The position numbers were made by a program, and so were the translations under genes. From NCBI GenBank assembly GCA_002633005.1, contig NMRA01000293.1:85198-149197 (forward strand): 64,000 bases of DNA, read 5' to 3'. The notes under the pieces are model-generated. The model was not told where the DNA came from, did not search any database, and saw only the letters and a program-made list of their open reading frames with translations. Positions 35,401-50,400 of the stretch are shown piece by piece (positions within the stretch are counted from its first letter, which is position 1; the number at the start of each line of letters is the position of its first letter). The DNA comes from Phoronis australis. Its lineage: Eukaryota; Phoronida; Phoronidae.

Positions 35401-38400
35401 GTTAGGATGACTGTGGCACTAGTGCATTTAAATAGAGTTTTGACCACTTTTGTTACAGTTAGTAACAATTCCTGTGCTGCATACTAAATAGTCACCTTTT
35501 CACTTGAAACGAAATAGTCTATATATACTCTTGGGTAAAAAATATTGAATAGAGAAATACACCCTTTTGTCATGATCGGATGAATTTGAAAAGAACTACT
35601 GCAGTAATCTCCCCAGCCATCTTTACATCATTCTTTAAAAGAGCACGGGTTTGCGGTACACTCATGATAGACAATGACCGAAATCCTTCTGTTCTGCCAT
35701 ATTGTGTGATACAGTGAGTAATCACGCGCATTCAACCTGGTTGAAATGTATGGAACTCTTCTTCTATTTTAGGTGTTCTGTGTCCGGGGCAATGGAAGCA
35801 TGGGTGTTGTAGTGCGTGGTCCTGATGACAAGACGAATATAACGTTCAGGTAAGACCCTCTTTGAAATGCTTTAGTGGTTCCTCTCCGCCCAACCAACAC
35901 TTCGCTAGAATAGGTTTATTTTATTGGAGCATGGCCATTTTGATTTAATGCTGCGAATGTTTCGTATTTGTAAAGTCAGTCTTCACTACAGTTTGTTGTG
36001 TTTAGTTGACTAAAAACAAAAATCAAATTAGGCCTTTGACTCTCATAAAATCAGTCTCATAATATTCCTTAGGATTCTGTTTTCCACTACTATCTCAATT
36101 TGGTAACAGAAATAGCATCCTAACAGTAAGAAATATTACTAGACTAATTTTGTTTGAGTAAAAGACCTCATTTGATTTTCTTTTTTAGCCAGCTAAACAA
36201 CTTGCAAAAAACAGCTAAGTGAAAGAACTAACGAGTGATGTTACTAACATGGTGCCTCGTTAGTGTCAACCGTTTTCTAGACAATGTGTAGGTTTTTGAC
36301 CAAATGAATTGGTGCCATGACATTGGTTGGGCCATGAACAGTTTTTTGATAAATTTTTAGATCTTGCATTACTCTTAGTCTACCATTGCAGCTCCATTTT
36401 GAAGTTGGCAAATCTTGGCCAATGATATTACACCACGTTTTTGAATTTTTACAATTACAGTACATTTATTTAAACTCACATGCGTTGGACATGCCTAGTC
36501 AGAGTCGTACAAGGCTGTAGTTTGGTTGTTCTACTTTTTTCACTCAGTCTTTTAGATAAGTACTTGCATTTTGCCATACTCTTGTAAAATTTCTCGATCT
36601 GGTTGGATCCTAGTGCTAGTTTTACTGTACTTGTTTGCTTGCCTGGTCTAATTTTACGAAAACTTCCTAGGGGCTTGCGTAATATCTTTGTTAAATTTAA
36701 AATTCAAAACCGTATTCCACCCACTTACCCAATTTGTGCTCCATGTTAAGAAACAATTTTTATTACAAACTACATTTGTCCTGTAATACATTTTGTGTTC
36801 TTTTTATTTCAGAATGGAGGGCAGTGGTGAAGTGATTTCTATCAAATTCTCATACAATTTAAAAATTCTTGCCATACAAAGGTCCCAGAAGTCAGTGGTA
36901 AGGCTTTACTGAGTAGTATTTGAATGGTTTCTAGATTTTTTCCGCCTGTATCAAAATAGAGTTCTTTGTTGCTATAGTGTCATGTTTCTTGGTGCAAATT
37001 CTCACCAATAATTGCTAATTAAAATATCCCGTTTTCATTTTTCAAAGTCTCCTACCGCTGTGTGAATGCTCACAATTTCCCAAAACATTCTCAGTTGGTA
37101 GCTGTGGTACTCAAGTTGAATAAGGAAAATCATTGATTTGGTGGTGCACATCTTTCTCATGGAACTTTGAGAAAATAAAATATCACTCATCAGTTACATC
37201 GTGCCCTAAATTGTTAAGATTTTACCATTCTTCTCGTGTGGATGGCCAATTTGAGAAATTTTGTTTTCTTGGCTTGTTCACAGTTTCTTACGTTTGGTTG
37301 ATGGTCTGCTGGTATTATTTTAGCCTTTAATTTTTGCATAAATTCAGTGAAGACCTAGTCTTTTGGAGTGCGCATATTAATAGCAATATTTTACAATAAA
37401 TAAGGAATATTTCCTTTTAATTCAGTATGGGTTTAGTCTCATGGGGTGATTTGAAAGCAAATTATTTGATGAATCTTTTTTCAGGAATTCATGAATTTTT
37501 GTGATGGTAGTGATACATTGGAATATTCACAGACTTGTAAGGTATGCTAATGAAAAGTAATTTTACTATTCTTGTTGGTGTCATTTGACTTATGTCAAGT
37601 GACTTATAGTATGTTATGCATGTTATTGTTTAGTGATAGAAGGGCATAAACAGAATTATTGTTTAAATAGCAGTCTGTTGTTGCGATGGAATTTTTTAAA
37701 CATTTCGTATGGCGTATTTCATGTTGTACATGGACTGCAACTAAGATATTTCCATGTTACTTATTTTGTTTTTAATATGGAAAATTGGAATACAATACTT
37801 TTTCCCAAAGCACTGCTTTTGATTATAAAACTTTCAGTGTCAAACTGTTCTGTAGTATATTAGGAAATGACTTCTATTGTCAAACAGGCCATTCAAGGCA
37901 TTGGCTAGTCAAAGATTGTCAAAATGCCATAAAGTTCAACAAGTTTGACCAAGCCTTCAAATATTGTGCCCATCCTTATTAGTCGTGGTGATCTGTCAAT
38001 TTCCTGTAATGGTAGAAGTTATAGCTATCGTGGCAAGCACAAATTTTGAGACCAGTGGTCAGGAATTACTCGTCCTTTTTATTTCAAAGTTTTCATCTTT
38101 AAACCACAAACAAACTTACTGCTCTTTTAACATTCTTTTATGTTTTATATGTCATTTATTCACCAGGGTAAGACAACCAGTATTCTTGGCTACAACTGGA
38201 CGTCCATTAATGAACTAATATTCATCACAGATCACGGAGTGGAGTTATACCAGGTATGGCACTTGATATTTACTTTGAAAATTATTATAACACATTTTCC
38301 GCGAATCAGGCTTGGAATTTTCTTCTTTTAAGAGGATTTCCTCTTTTTTGGTTTCAATTTTCTCCTGTTTGTTATCCAGTTCCCTCGTTTTTCATCTGTT

Positions 38401-41400
38401 TTTTCATCTCTTTTTCATAATTATTTTGAGTTTATTAATGCAAAATATAATCTTATGTTTCTTGTAGCTAAATTTTACAATACAACAGTTATTTTTTTGC
38501 ATAAGCCTAGAATGATACATCACTAGGAGAAGTTTCCTCTCTTTTGTCATGGGTCATTCCAAGCCCCGTGACATATTGATACTGGCGTCACAAATACTTT
38601 GATTAAATTCTATATAGCATAAAACATGTCATTTCTCATTTCGGGTATAAAAGTACATTCCAGCCTTTTAAACCACCTTGCTACAATTCTGGTGTCCTAG
38701 ACTTGTCACATCCAAGTTAGAATAGACGACCACTCCTCCCCCCTTGTGACTAACAGTGACTTTACCAATTAAAACAGAAGTTAAAATTGACTGTTACTGT
38801 ACTTTGGAAGTGAATGTCTGATTTCAGGTGATTCCAGAGAAGAGAACTCTCAAGAGTTTGAAAACCATTAATGTCAGTGTTAACTGGTTTGTTTGGCTGG
38901 TGAGTAGCTATTGTTGGAGAATTTTCATGGTTTCTGAGAGGATATATATATGGAATAGGGCACTGAAAAACTTTTTCCAGGGAATTGATGAAATGTCTAC
39001 TTGTGTATTGCATGGGACACAATCTTATTAAAAATTAGGTAAGATCTCAGGGTAGTTTTGTGTGAAAATATTCTGTATACTTGCAAAAAAAAAATTCTCT
39101 CACAATAATGCAAATTATGGAACAGTAAAAAATCTGAATTAGGACTTCATAGTATGCAACGCAATATTTTGATAATGAAGTTTTTGTTAGATGATAGCAT
39201 TGTGGCAGCAAGTTTTGGCTAGAACATTGTACTGACAGAATACAATGGGAATAGAAATTTTAGAAATTCTGTATCGATTGTTGTACATTGCCAGTTCTGT
39301 ATCTTGATTTGACCAGATTAATTCAAGTCCGCATTGTCTCCTATTTTGCCCTATTTGTTCATAATGTCTCATTACTAACAATAGATGTCAGTGAAAATTT
39401 GTTTATTTCAGCCTGAGAGTGCGGTCTTACTGTTGTCCTCGGGAACTTACGGTAACATTCTTCACCCATTCCACTTTAGGGTGAGTTCAGTTAATAAGTA
39501 TTATGTTTAGGTGATATGTCTGTTAGCATAGTGATACCAATCATCACTGTATTGGATGATTCTTGTTTTGTCTAATTCATGTTTTCAGTGAGACTGATAC
39601 AGAACTTGTCCAGAAATCACCGAATAAGGAACTAGTTGGGACCAGTTTTGTAGTGGGAAGTAGACAGTCTAAATCACAAGCTGGAGTTTTTTAATGCAAG
39701 ACAGGTTTAAAACAATTTTAAAGAAGCATAGTGTGTGGTGATAAATATAATGGTGAAATATTTATTACTCATTAATTTCATTGTTATAACTGCCTTGACA
39801 ATTGTAGTTTCAGTCTGCCACAAAGTCTTAGATGTTGCACAAAACTGTCAGTTATTTCCTAGTGCGTGATTTTTTTGTTTTATGACTTGACAGTAATTTT
39901 GAATTGGAGAGAAAGCTTATTGCAAACAATGCTTCACTGATTGTCATTGATGCATATGATTGGTGTTTTCACTCTCAATTTGTTTGCATCAGTCATTGTA
40001 CTATTGCGCTCTGTGTTCCAGCCTGGCACTGTATTCAAACTTCCTAAGTTCGAGGTTGACTTACCAGTTCTTTCAAAACCACCCAAACTGTCGCTGTTTG
40101 AAAGGGATGTCACAATGGCCAACCTGTGAGTAATGCGATGATGTTTTAGTTAATTTGCATAAAGCTAATGATTTTATTAGTTTGTTAATGATTTTATTTT
40201 CTGATTTTCTGGTGTTGGTATAAAATTCTGTGATATTTTCTTTCACTGCTTGACCTTAACTGGCATTTTGCTGCTGTTTAATTTTCAATGTTGAATTCAG
40301 GCTTAAATGTTTTGGTGTTAAAAACATTACTACATTCATTCGATCTTGGCCAACCCCAATTATTGCTGAAGCATTTTCTTTGATGGTTTTGAGGTTTTTG
40401 TTGGTAACGGAAATAGTATCCAATTTTATGCGACTAAAAGGTCCAATTCATACAGCTTTCTTTTAGTTTAAAATCATTTACTATCTCTAGACATTTCTGT
40501 GCACTTTGTGTCTTATCACTGTATAAGGAATGTGCCTCCATCGTAACTTAAAGATTTTAGTGACTTGTAGTTACAGAGTCCAGCTATCAGTGAATGATTT
40601 GTTTTCTTCGGAAGTTCGAACAAATCTTTGCAACAACCACGAATAGTGCCCTGTGAGGTCATCACAGTTATATAGTCCTCAGCACAAATTAAGCTACGGC
40701 TGGAATTTGCTGTTAGGATGCTTATTGCCATGGTGACTGACTGGTAGCACAATATGTACGTGTCTCTGAGGAATGTTTATGTCTGATGACTAGGGAATAA
40801 ATTTAGTTCCATGACTAAACACTAGGTGGAGGATTGTGGCACTATCTTGTTTTTATTTGTTTTAGTTCTCTTTTTTCAGATACGGTCAGCTTTATGTAGT
40901 TGTGCTGAAACATCAGTCACGAACAGCTGGACAAAGTCCTGGCGCAGAGATAGTTCTCTACCAGCTTAACAAGTGGGTGTTTTGTCTTCTGTAGTCCTTT
41001 GTCTAAACTGGCCACATTTTGAAACATAGCTGGTGATATTCACAGCAGCTGTTCTTTGTTTATTGTGCAATCAATGTGATTTGGTGGCAGAGTAACTGAC
41101 TCACAATCAAAAGACTTTTAAAGCCTGGAGACCATACTGCCCTTGAGCAAAGAATTCCAGCCTCTTGTTCCTTTATAACTTGATTTGTTTTTTGTTTATG
41201 CTGATGGTCATTATTGTAACCATTGTCACACATCTCAAGTATTTCATTTAACTTTATACTTCCATGTGTCATAAGTTTTATACTTCAATGTGTCGTTAGT
41301 TGTTTGTGCCGTGTGGAAATCAGTGTTGCTCTCTGATGAAGTTATCCTCTTTAAATTAAAACACTTAATGATGAAAAGCGCCGCTCTTTGTGCTTAGTTA

Positions 41401-44400
41401 AGATTACGAGTAACTCTATAAAAATAATATTTTGCTCAAATCCGAACATGGCATGTCAGCAATGGCTAATCAGACTCAAAGGAAATTTTCAGGTACCAGC
41501 CCATGAGGGTAAATGCATTGCTCTTAAAAATTGTTCTTAAAGTGTTGCGTAAGGTAGTATGAAAAACAGTTAGTAATGATTTTTATGCGCCCACATATTT
41601 ATAATTTATGTGGGTACATTATGCTGTCATCCCTGTCAGTCTGTTCGTCCGGCGTCCGCTTATCTATCTCCAAATTCATTGATGTATGTTCATGAAATTT
41701 TGCTCATGTGGTTCTTTCCAGGATGGGATGCCATGCGTTAATTTTTGCACGGATCCAACAAACGCTGTGCCCCCTAGTGGCAATTTCATTTGTTCCTGTT
41801 TTCCTCTTTTTCTTTGAAGTTCCTTGACGGATTTTTATGAAATTTGGTAAATAGCTCTCTGTTAAAGAAACAATTACATGTTCCCATTTTTGGATAGATT
41901 TGACATATTTTGCACCATCTAGTGGCCATTTTTACTGTTTCTAGTCTGTTTTTGGCATATGCCCCTCTATCAACTAAACCACTCTAAGGATGTGATGGAA
42001 AAGGTTTTTCATTCCTTTGCGATGATATGATGTTAAATGGCTTAATCATGTACTAAAAAGCATAAAGTCTGGTACTCGAGAAAGGTCACAGAGGCTGTCT
42101 ACATTTGAACCAGATGACCCAATATGAACAGGTATCAAGGGTTACAGCTCCCAGTGGTGTACAACCTCATTCTAAAACCAGGTCAACCTGACGCAGGAAA
42201 TGCAGTCAGTGAACAATACCCTTAGAGAGAGGGTGGAAATGTCCGACTCACCAGACTTTTATGCCTTTTTATTAGTAAGTGATCTAGCCATTTTATATCA
42301 CTCTCAGAATGAGTTTGAAAATTGGTCTTTATGTTTCTACTGTGAAGGGTGCTGTTGATGATGATTTTCGGATGACAGGGACTACTATAGTTCCTGCTAA
42401 TGACAGTTTTGTGCTTCTATGACTTTATCTCCCAAACCCTCTGCAGGATATTAATTAAATTTGGCAAGTATATGAAGTTGATTACGGACTACGACGACAT
42501 TTAGACGGATCCGACTGCTGCTGTGCCCGCCTAGTGGGTGAATTTTTTTCTTTTGTCTTCTGTATCTTTGAAACTCCTTGTTGGAGTTTTATGAAATTTA
42601 ATAAATACTAGGTTTCTATTACAGAGATGATGACAGGTTCCCATTTTTTGATAGATTCAATGTACAGCAGCCGTTTTAAATTTATTATCTTGAAATTTTG
42701 CAGATAGGTTTCTATTAAGGAGACGCGACACCTCATTTTCGGACGGATTTGACGTGTTCTGCGCCATTTTAAAATTTTTAGTATGCTTTTAACATCACCC
42801 ACTCCATCCACCAAACCGCTTGAAGGATGATTATTAAAATTTGGAGATGTGTTCCTGATGAGAACCGAGGCCGACATTGGTTTTCGGATGTGTTCGACTA
42901 CTCTGGCATCCCCTAGTGGCATTTTATTTTTTGTTGCATCCACAGCTGTATCTCCTTAACCCTAACGCAAGATCTTTGTGAAATTTAGCAGTTGTGTTTG
43001 TATGGAGATGGCAACGAGTTTCAGACCAATCTGATTACAGCTGCTGTGCTCCCTAGTGGCAATTTTATTTTTTAAGTTTGCCTTTGTAACTTCAGAGTTC
43101 CATGATGTTTTGTTTGTTTTTGTCGTCTGGTTCTGTGTCTGCTAAACTGCGCAGAGGATTATTATGAAATTTGGCGGTTGTGTTCCTACTGACAAGAGCA
43201 TGACTGACGTGGGTTTTCAAATGGGTCCAGCAACTGTGGTGAGATTTTTGCATCTACGGCTGTATCTCCTAAACCTTGTGCAAGATGTTTTTGAAATTTT
43301 GCAATTGTATTCCTATTAAGTTGATAGCGATTGGACGCATTTGTTTTTTTACATTTGCTTTTGTACCTTTAGAGTTCTTTGATGGATTTTCATGAAATTT
43401 GGCAAATAGTTTTGAGAGACCACACCTTCCCATTTTTGGATGGGGTCAGTGTATTCTGTGCCATCTAATGGTAATTTTTATGATACAAATAAACACCCCT
43501 AGAAGCAACACTGTTTGTGATGCAGTTGTGAGTGCATTTCAACACCCCGTGTTGCTCTTGATATTAAAACATGAATAAAAAATTGTGTAAAACAAAAACA
43601 GAAATTAATTTAGAAAACTGCGATAGCTTAATTTTAATATTATCTCTTGAATAATTGTATCAACATCAATTTTGATATGTTATTGATAACAACCACTGAT
43701 TTTAGGAGAACGTAACTTTACTTTTTCCAAATTTCATTGTTCAGTTGACTCTCCTAGTGGTTCAGATATCCATTCAGTGCCAGATACCCGCTCAGCGGCA
43801 AATAGGCACAAAGTCCACCTTTAATTCTATACATTTTCAGCTTTCAGAAAAATAGTACATTTTTACTGATTTAAACTCTATAGCTGTGTAGAGGTGTACA
43901 GAGCTGTTGATAAGGTTACTCAAAACCTTAATGATCACAATGAACATAGATTACTTTCAAACTATCTTTTACAGCAATTCATGGTGCAATAATACTACAT
44001 GCTTGTTTCAGAGATGTTCCAGCTAAAAAGACGTATGTGCTCAAACTTGACATGAGTGGTCGGTTCGCCATCAATATAATTGACAACCTGATTGTAGTCC
44101 ATCATCAGTCATCCAAGGTGAAATGTGGAAAGAAGTGTCAGTTACACTCTTCTAATAGAAGGAAGTCACGAGCAGCTGTAAACTTCCCCCCCCCCTCTCC
44201 TTTGGCTGCTAGATAAACTATACAATTGCTCCATACTCATGTGACTAATAATTTCTGGTCTGCGGAAGGGCTACCACCTCAGTAGTACTTGAGACCTTTG
44301 CAAAAAGGACCCATTGTGATAATCCAGCTTATGATTTGTTTATTTTTTGAGGGAAGGCGATTTTATAAAATAATGTTTTAACTGTCACAAACAACAGTAT

Positions 44401-47400
44401 CTCAAAAGCATTTCAGGACAATAGAGAATTAACGGACTTTCTTTGCATGTTTGACTTTCATGTGCACATCAACATAATTATGTGGGTACATTGCCGTCCT
44501 CACTGTGTTTGCTGAATCTCCTGAACCCATTGCAGGATCCTCATGAATCATGAAAGCTCACGACGAAGGATGATGACTTTCAGCCAGATCTGACTACTGT
44601 TGTGCACCCAAATGACACTTTTGACTTTTTACATTTGATTCTGCATCTACCAAGTTACTTGAGACTTATTTCTATAAAATTTGACAAATAGGTTTCAGTT
44701 TAGACGATAACGACATGTTTGTAATTTTGGACGGATTTTATGCATTCGTCATTTCTAGTATTTTGGCGATGTCTCCTGTTGAGGAGAGCATGATTGACTT
44801 TGATTTTCAGACGAACCCATATGGCAATTTGTTTCTTTTGGGAGGGCTACCTCGTTGTTTTATCAAGTTCCTTAATCAATCTTCACAAAGTCAGGAATTT
44901 GTGTTCCTATTAAGGAGAGCACAGCTGAGATGTTGATCTGACTACTGTGGTGCTCCGTTACGGCAATTTGTGTTTCCTTCTCAATATCTACCAACTTCTT
45001 ACCAGGTGGATCATCATGAAATTTGGCACACATTTTCTTTTTTAGTAAAACATGGTAACTGTTGATATTTGGAGAGATCTGACTACTGTGGCACCATCTA
45101 GTTGCAAATTGTTACGGCGTCTGCCTGAATATATAAACATTTTTCGACAGATCTTCATGAAATTCGACCTAATGTGTGTTCTTAATAGGAGAGTACAAAT
45201 AGTGTGTTTCTGATGTAAAATGTGCATTTCTCTGGTTTTTTCTTTCAAGATTTTTACTTAGATTTATGATTCCTTTACTTGAATACAGCAGCTGTTGTAA
45301 CATTTTTCAGGCCTAAAACTGAATACTTCAATGTCTCCATGCATTTTCAGACCTCACTCCTGTATGACATCAAAAGTGAAGCTGTCACGGATGGTCAGTG
45401 TTGCTATCACACTCCTGTTGTAGATGCTCAACCAATACAGAATACATTCTACTATTCTTCATCAGGTTTGTGTAATAGGAGTCAGTGTTTATTTAAAGCC
45501 AGTGAATACATTAGCATCACTGAACACATTAACATTCAATGAACACATTTAAAACGTCTGTGAACACATTAACATCAGTGAACACATTAACGTCATCGTC
45601 ATTGAACACATTAGTATCAGTGAACACATTAATGTCTGTGAACACATTAAGGTCCGTGAACACATTAGTATCAGTGAATACATTAACGTCAATGAACACA
45701 TTAACGTCAGTGTCAGTGAACACATTTAGTATCAGTGAACACATTAGCGTCAGTGAACACATTAACGTCAGTGAACTCATTAACGTCAGTGAACACATTA
45801 TCGTCATTGAACATAACTTCAGTGAACACAATCAGCATCAGTGAATACATTAACAGATTCAGTGAACACATTCTGTGGTTACCAATATCAGTGAAAACTT
45901 TGTGAAACATGTTGACTTCCTGCGAACAACTTTTATTGGATTTCTATGATAAGCGTTTTTAAGTTCCATGAATGAACTGTAAGTGTGATATTAAGCATTT
46001 TGCTTCAGTTATCCACAAATTAAAACTAATTGAAAATATAAATTTACCTAATGTGTATAAGGCTAGAATGGTTATTAGACACAGTATGTCTCTTGTCTCA
46101 AATGCTACTCTTTGATAGGCTTAAGTCTAATTGCAGCATTATTTGGATTGTGTGTTAGATATCACTTTTTTATTGAGGATGTGATTCAGCCAAGATTCAA
46201 CATTTGAATGTGTTTAACCAAACTCCAGTCGGTGACCACTGTGGTCATACCACAAGACTTAAACTCTAAGTGTTGCGTGGCTGTCAGTCACATGGTGTAG
46301 CGTGTAGACAGTTTTGCTCCTTGCGTTCATGGCTTTGTATGGTACATTATCACAAATGGTCTTTTGAGTTGTTGTGATTTCCTGGTACACCATCAACCTT
46401 CCTCTTCTGTGTTTATGTCAGAATGCAAACTTACATAAGTCTGTATCGTTTTCCAGTATCCAGCAGGTCGCTACAGTTATCTGGACAACATGAGGCTAAA
46501 GTAGCCTGTGAATTGTGTATCCTTTTCATGCCTAGATGGGATTTGTTGTACCTGGAGTTAGTTATTTTTGCCTTTCGACCTTTGATGGCTAGTTTTTAGC
46601 TTTTCCCCACATCCACTGATGAAATGTAAACTGCAATTTGTTGAGGTTGAAATGTTCAACTATTTTTAAATGCAAGCAAAATAACCCAACTATTGTGCAG
46701 TGCAGATGTAATGGCAAGAAGTAAGCATCAAGTGGTAGGACCTGTAACAAAGAAAAGATTAAACTTGAATCTATGAACATTGACTTTAGACCTACTTATG
46801 AGCATTGACTGTATACTTGAACTGAAGTGTTGTGCATTTTTGTTAATTGCATTCCATTTGTAAATTGTTGACATTTTTCGTACATCTTGTCTGATCATTA
46901 AGTTTAACTTTTATAATAGTGGATATCTTGACATCAAATCGGGTTCTGCATGAATGCTTTTTAGTGCTTTGTTTTAGTGTTAGCATAGTATTCTGTAACA
47001 ACATGCAAATGTGTCTTAAACAGCTGATATCTTCCCTCACTGAACAAACAATAGATTCTCCAAATTGGATAGTCTTTCAACCAAACATTATCATCGATGC
47101 AAAGTTGGGTTTTATGTGGTATGTCAACATCGATCTCTGGCCTATTGTGACAAAGTTCAACAACAAGGTGAGAATGTTACTTTTCAATTGGCATTATTAT
47201 AATGAATGTGATGAGGAACTATAAAGTTTCATTACCTCTTGTCTCCATGTTAACTCTTTTGAGTCATTAGTTACCATACTTAGACCCATCACCCTTTATT
47301 CGAAATAAATATTCTACACATACAGGTCTTGTGCTTAACCTTCAGTATTTCTATTAAATTTGCATGTTTCAAACTGGCTGTTTTTCTTGAATGTATTTTT

Positions 47401-50400
47401 GTCCATTCCCAGCGCCTTACAATTTGTACTAAACTAATATTGATGTCGTTTTTACAGGTTTTTACTGAATAAGTCAAGTGTAACTCGCTTAATATTTAAC
47501 ATTAGCCCCTTGGTTTTACTCAATTGTTCCACATACAGCCACTTGTACTCAGCTTTACATTCACATGACGATTGTGTCTAATTTTGCATGTTTTCCAAGC
47601 TTTACATTGAACGCATGGGTTTAAATACACTCGTACAATAGCATTGTTATTATTTTTATTTAACTGTGGCATATTAAAAGATTGTGCACTCCTTGTCATT
47701 TACAGTGCACACTTATTGAGTTTTTGCTGAGGAGAAAGGACTCCAAAATGGTGATATTAGATCAGTGCAAAGCCATGTTGACACCCACTAGTCAGCAGGA
47801 TCTACGGACTATAGCCCAAGTCTTTGATAGACTGAATCATTCTTACAAACAGTACCAGGACTATGAAGCTGCCTTAACCCAAGTAAGACAGTGGGGGAAG
47901 TATGAGAGTTGTACTGAGTCATGGTAGATTTTTATTAAGTGAGACTGCGAGTGCAGGCTAGTGTGACTATTACATTGGAACACGTTTTTCAATTGACCTT
48001 GTCATGGTTAGAGTTGGTGGGGTATCTGTAATGATTTGTGGCGCACCTGTGTTCCTAGTAAAGTGAAACCAGCCAATGAAAGTAGAGTAAATACAGCTAC
48101 ATTTCTAGCCAACAGATGGTGAGAAAAAGTGTATTTTACAATTCTCTAACTGTAAAAACATTATAGATAATGTTGATTTGGTTTGATTTTGAGCTTGTCA
48201 AAAGAATTATTCCTTGAAACACACTAGTTTAATATGGTTGTACTATGGATCAAATGGATTTCATTGGCAGTATTTTGGCGTGTTAAACTGTCACAAACTT
48301 GTTTTTATCTCAGCTTCAAGTTGTAGATGTTGAGCCATAGAAATTATGTGCAGCCTCCTTTTAAAGTAAACTTACAGCTTGCGTGATGTCATGTGGTGAT
48401 CATTCTGCCTATTGTCCATTATCACGTGCGCAGTATATAGTGAAATTATTGAATGTACTTAATTGCCAATAAATACATTGTATATTTGGTTCATCTGTTG
48501 TCCACCTTATAAACACACTGGATAAGTTGCCAGCTGGATTATTTAATATGAAATTCCTGCACTAATTTTTTCTTGTTCAACAGATACATTGACGGAAGGG
48601 TGAATTTTAATTAACTTACTCAGTGTCTCTCAAAATAATAAATAAAAGTCTTACTTATGTTTTAATTTTATGCAACATTCTTAACATTGCTTCGTTTCAG
48701 TCAGTGGATGGCCAAGCTTCACGAGGTGATAGCATAATTAGGAAAACGCAGGTATTGGTCGACCAGTCAGATATGTACACTCACGTGTTCTCTGTCTTTG
48801 AGGATAACAAGGTTAGTCAATCATGAACTTCATGTTGAGCCATTAAATTTATGTGTAGATTTATACATTGTTAGTAAAAAGACCTGACAGGTTTATAGTT
48901 TTCCATTCCTGACCATAAATGTGGACAATGAAAATTTTGTATTCAGCAAAATCAGTAAAGACTTCATTTATTCAGCGCAAAGTAGCTAAGTATTTCTTAT
49001 CGGGTCTTCAAATCTGTGAAGAAATGTCTAAATGAGCTTATTTGCATTCATGAAGTATGCAATGTCTTTTGATAGTTTTAGCTAAATAAAGCCAGCTTGT
49101 TCACAGATTATGTATTTTAGGACCATTTCTCAGTTTTGTAAGGAAATTGAAGTTTCATTAAAATCCTGATTGTTTGTCTGTTTGTTCCACTGCAGTTTGG
49201 TTGTAAATCCATCTTCAGTTTAAAATTGAATTGAAACATTTGGTTTAACGAGTAATCATTATTAACAAAATCTAATTTTACACTCAGCATCAATGCAGTG
49301 AGTGAGAGATAGACACTTTATTTTGATTTTGAGGTTATAGCAACTGTTTCGTGTGCTCTGTGTATTATTCACCTGTATGATTTATTGCAGGATATCAAGC
49401 CTAAGTTCATGGTGGCAGTACTTATTGAGTATATCCGCTCACTCAGTGAACGAGACATAGCTGTTCAGGTAAAAATTAAGTGTACTAGCTAATCTGACTA
49501 AAATAGAGCTCACCCTGACATGTCACAGTTCAAGTAACATGAATTGATTAATTCTGCTTAATACAACTCAGGCTAACTACCACATCATTTATTTGGAACT
49601 AATGACTCCACATTGTTGTCATGTAAAATTTAAACTGTTTTGATACCAATTCTGTGCCAAGAAGATTTGATTCCTTCCCAGAATTCCTCACAAGCTACCA
49701 TGAGATATGGGCAATCACTTTAGAAGACTAGTCTTGCAAGGGAAAGCACATCATTTTCCTCTTGCAAGATTTTTTCCATCATTACAGAGTCTGAGATTAC
49801 ACTCCATTTGGGTGTAATTTTTGTTTCTTATTATTTTTATTTAAACTGTGGACTTCTTATCCGTTTCTTATAGCCTTTTTTGCCCATTCTGGGGCTAGGG
49901 CCTCTAGGGGCTGCAGGTCTCCTTTGCCAACTGGGCTGTATGTATCTTTGACCACTGGCATCTCTGAACAACCAGTTGACTGGTATCAAGGTAGCCATTC
50001 TTAAAGCCAAGGAGAGGATCAATGTTCTTAATATTATTGAAGGTGTATTGTCATGTCAGTTGGTACAATATATTTCACAGGATGCTATTTCAAAAGACTT
50101 CACCAGAAAAGTGTACTCGTTCAAACTTCATCTTTAATGCTTCAAAGAAAGGACGGTCCTCTTGGATTTGAGTACTATGCATGAACAACTTGGCCATTGG
50201 CTAGTGTTGCATCTTTGTCCAGTAGATAGCACGGTGATTGTGAAATATTATGGTGATAATACAGTTGTATTGCATTCACGTATTGTGTCGTATGTGACGT
50301 TGTTCATCCCATTTGTCACACCTGTGTTCCAGCATTACCTTTACGAGCTAGTCATCAATACTTTGGTGCAGAATAACTGTTTCTATCAGCTACACCAGTT

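Noticed and set aside
45529-45844. About 100-codon repetitive frames on both strands
   Set aside because: 18-bp minisatellite in an intron of RMC1; both strands open for the same reason.
45530-45860. CRISPR array
   Set aside because: Contiguous diverged minisatellite units with no unique spacers, in a spliced animal gene.
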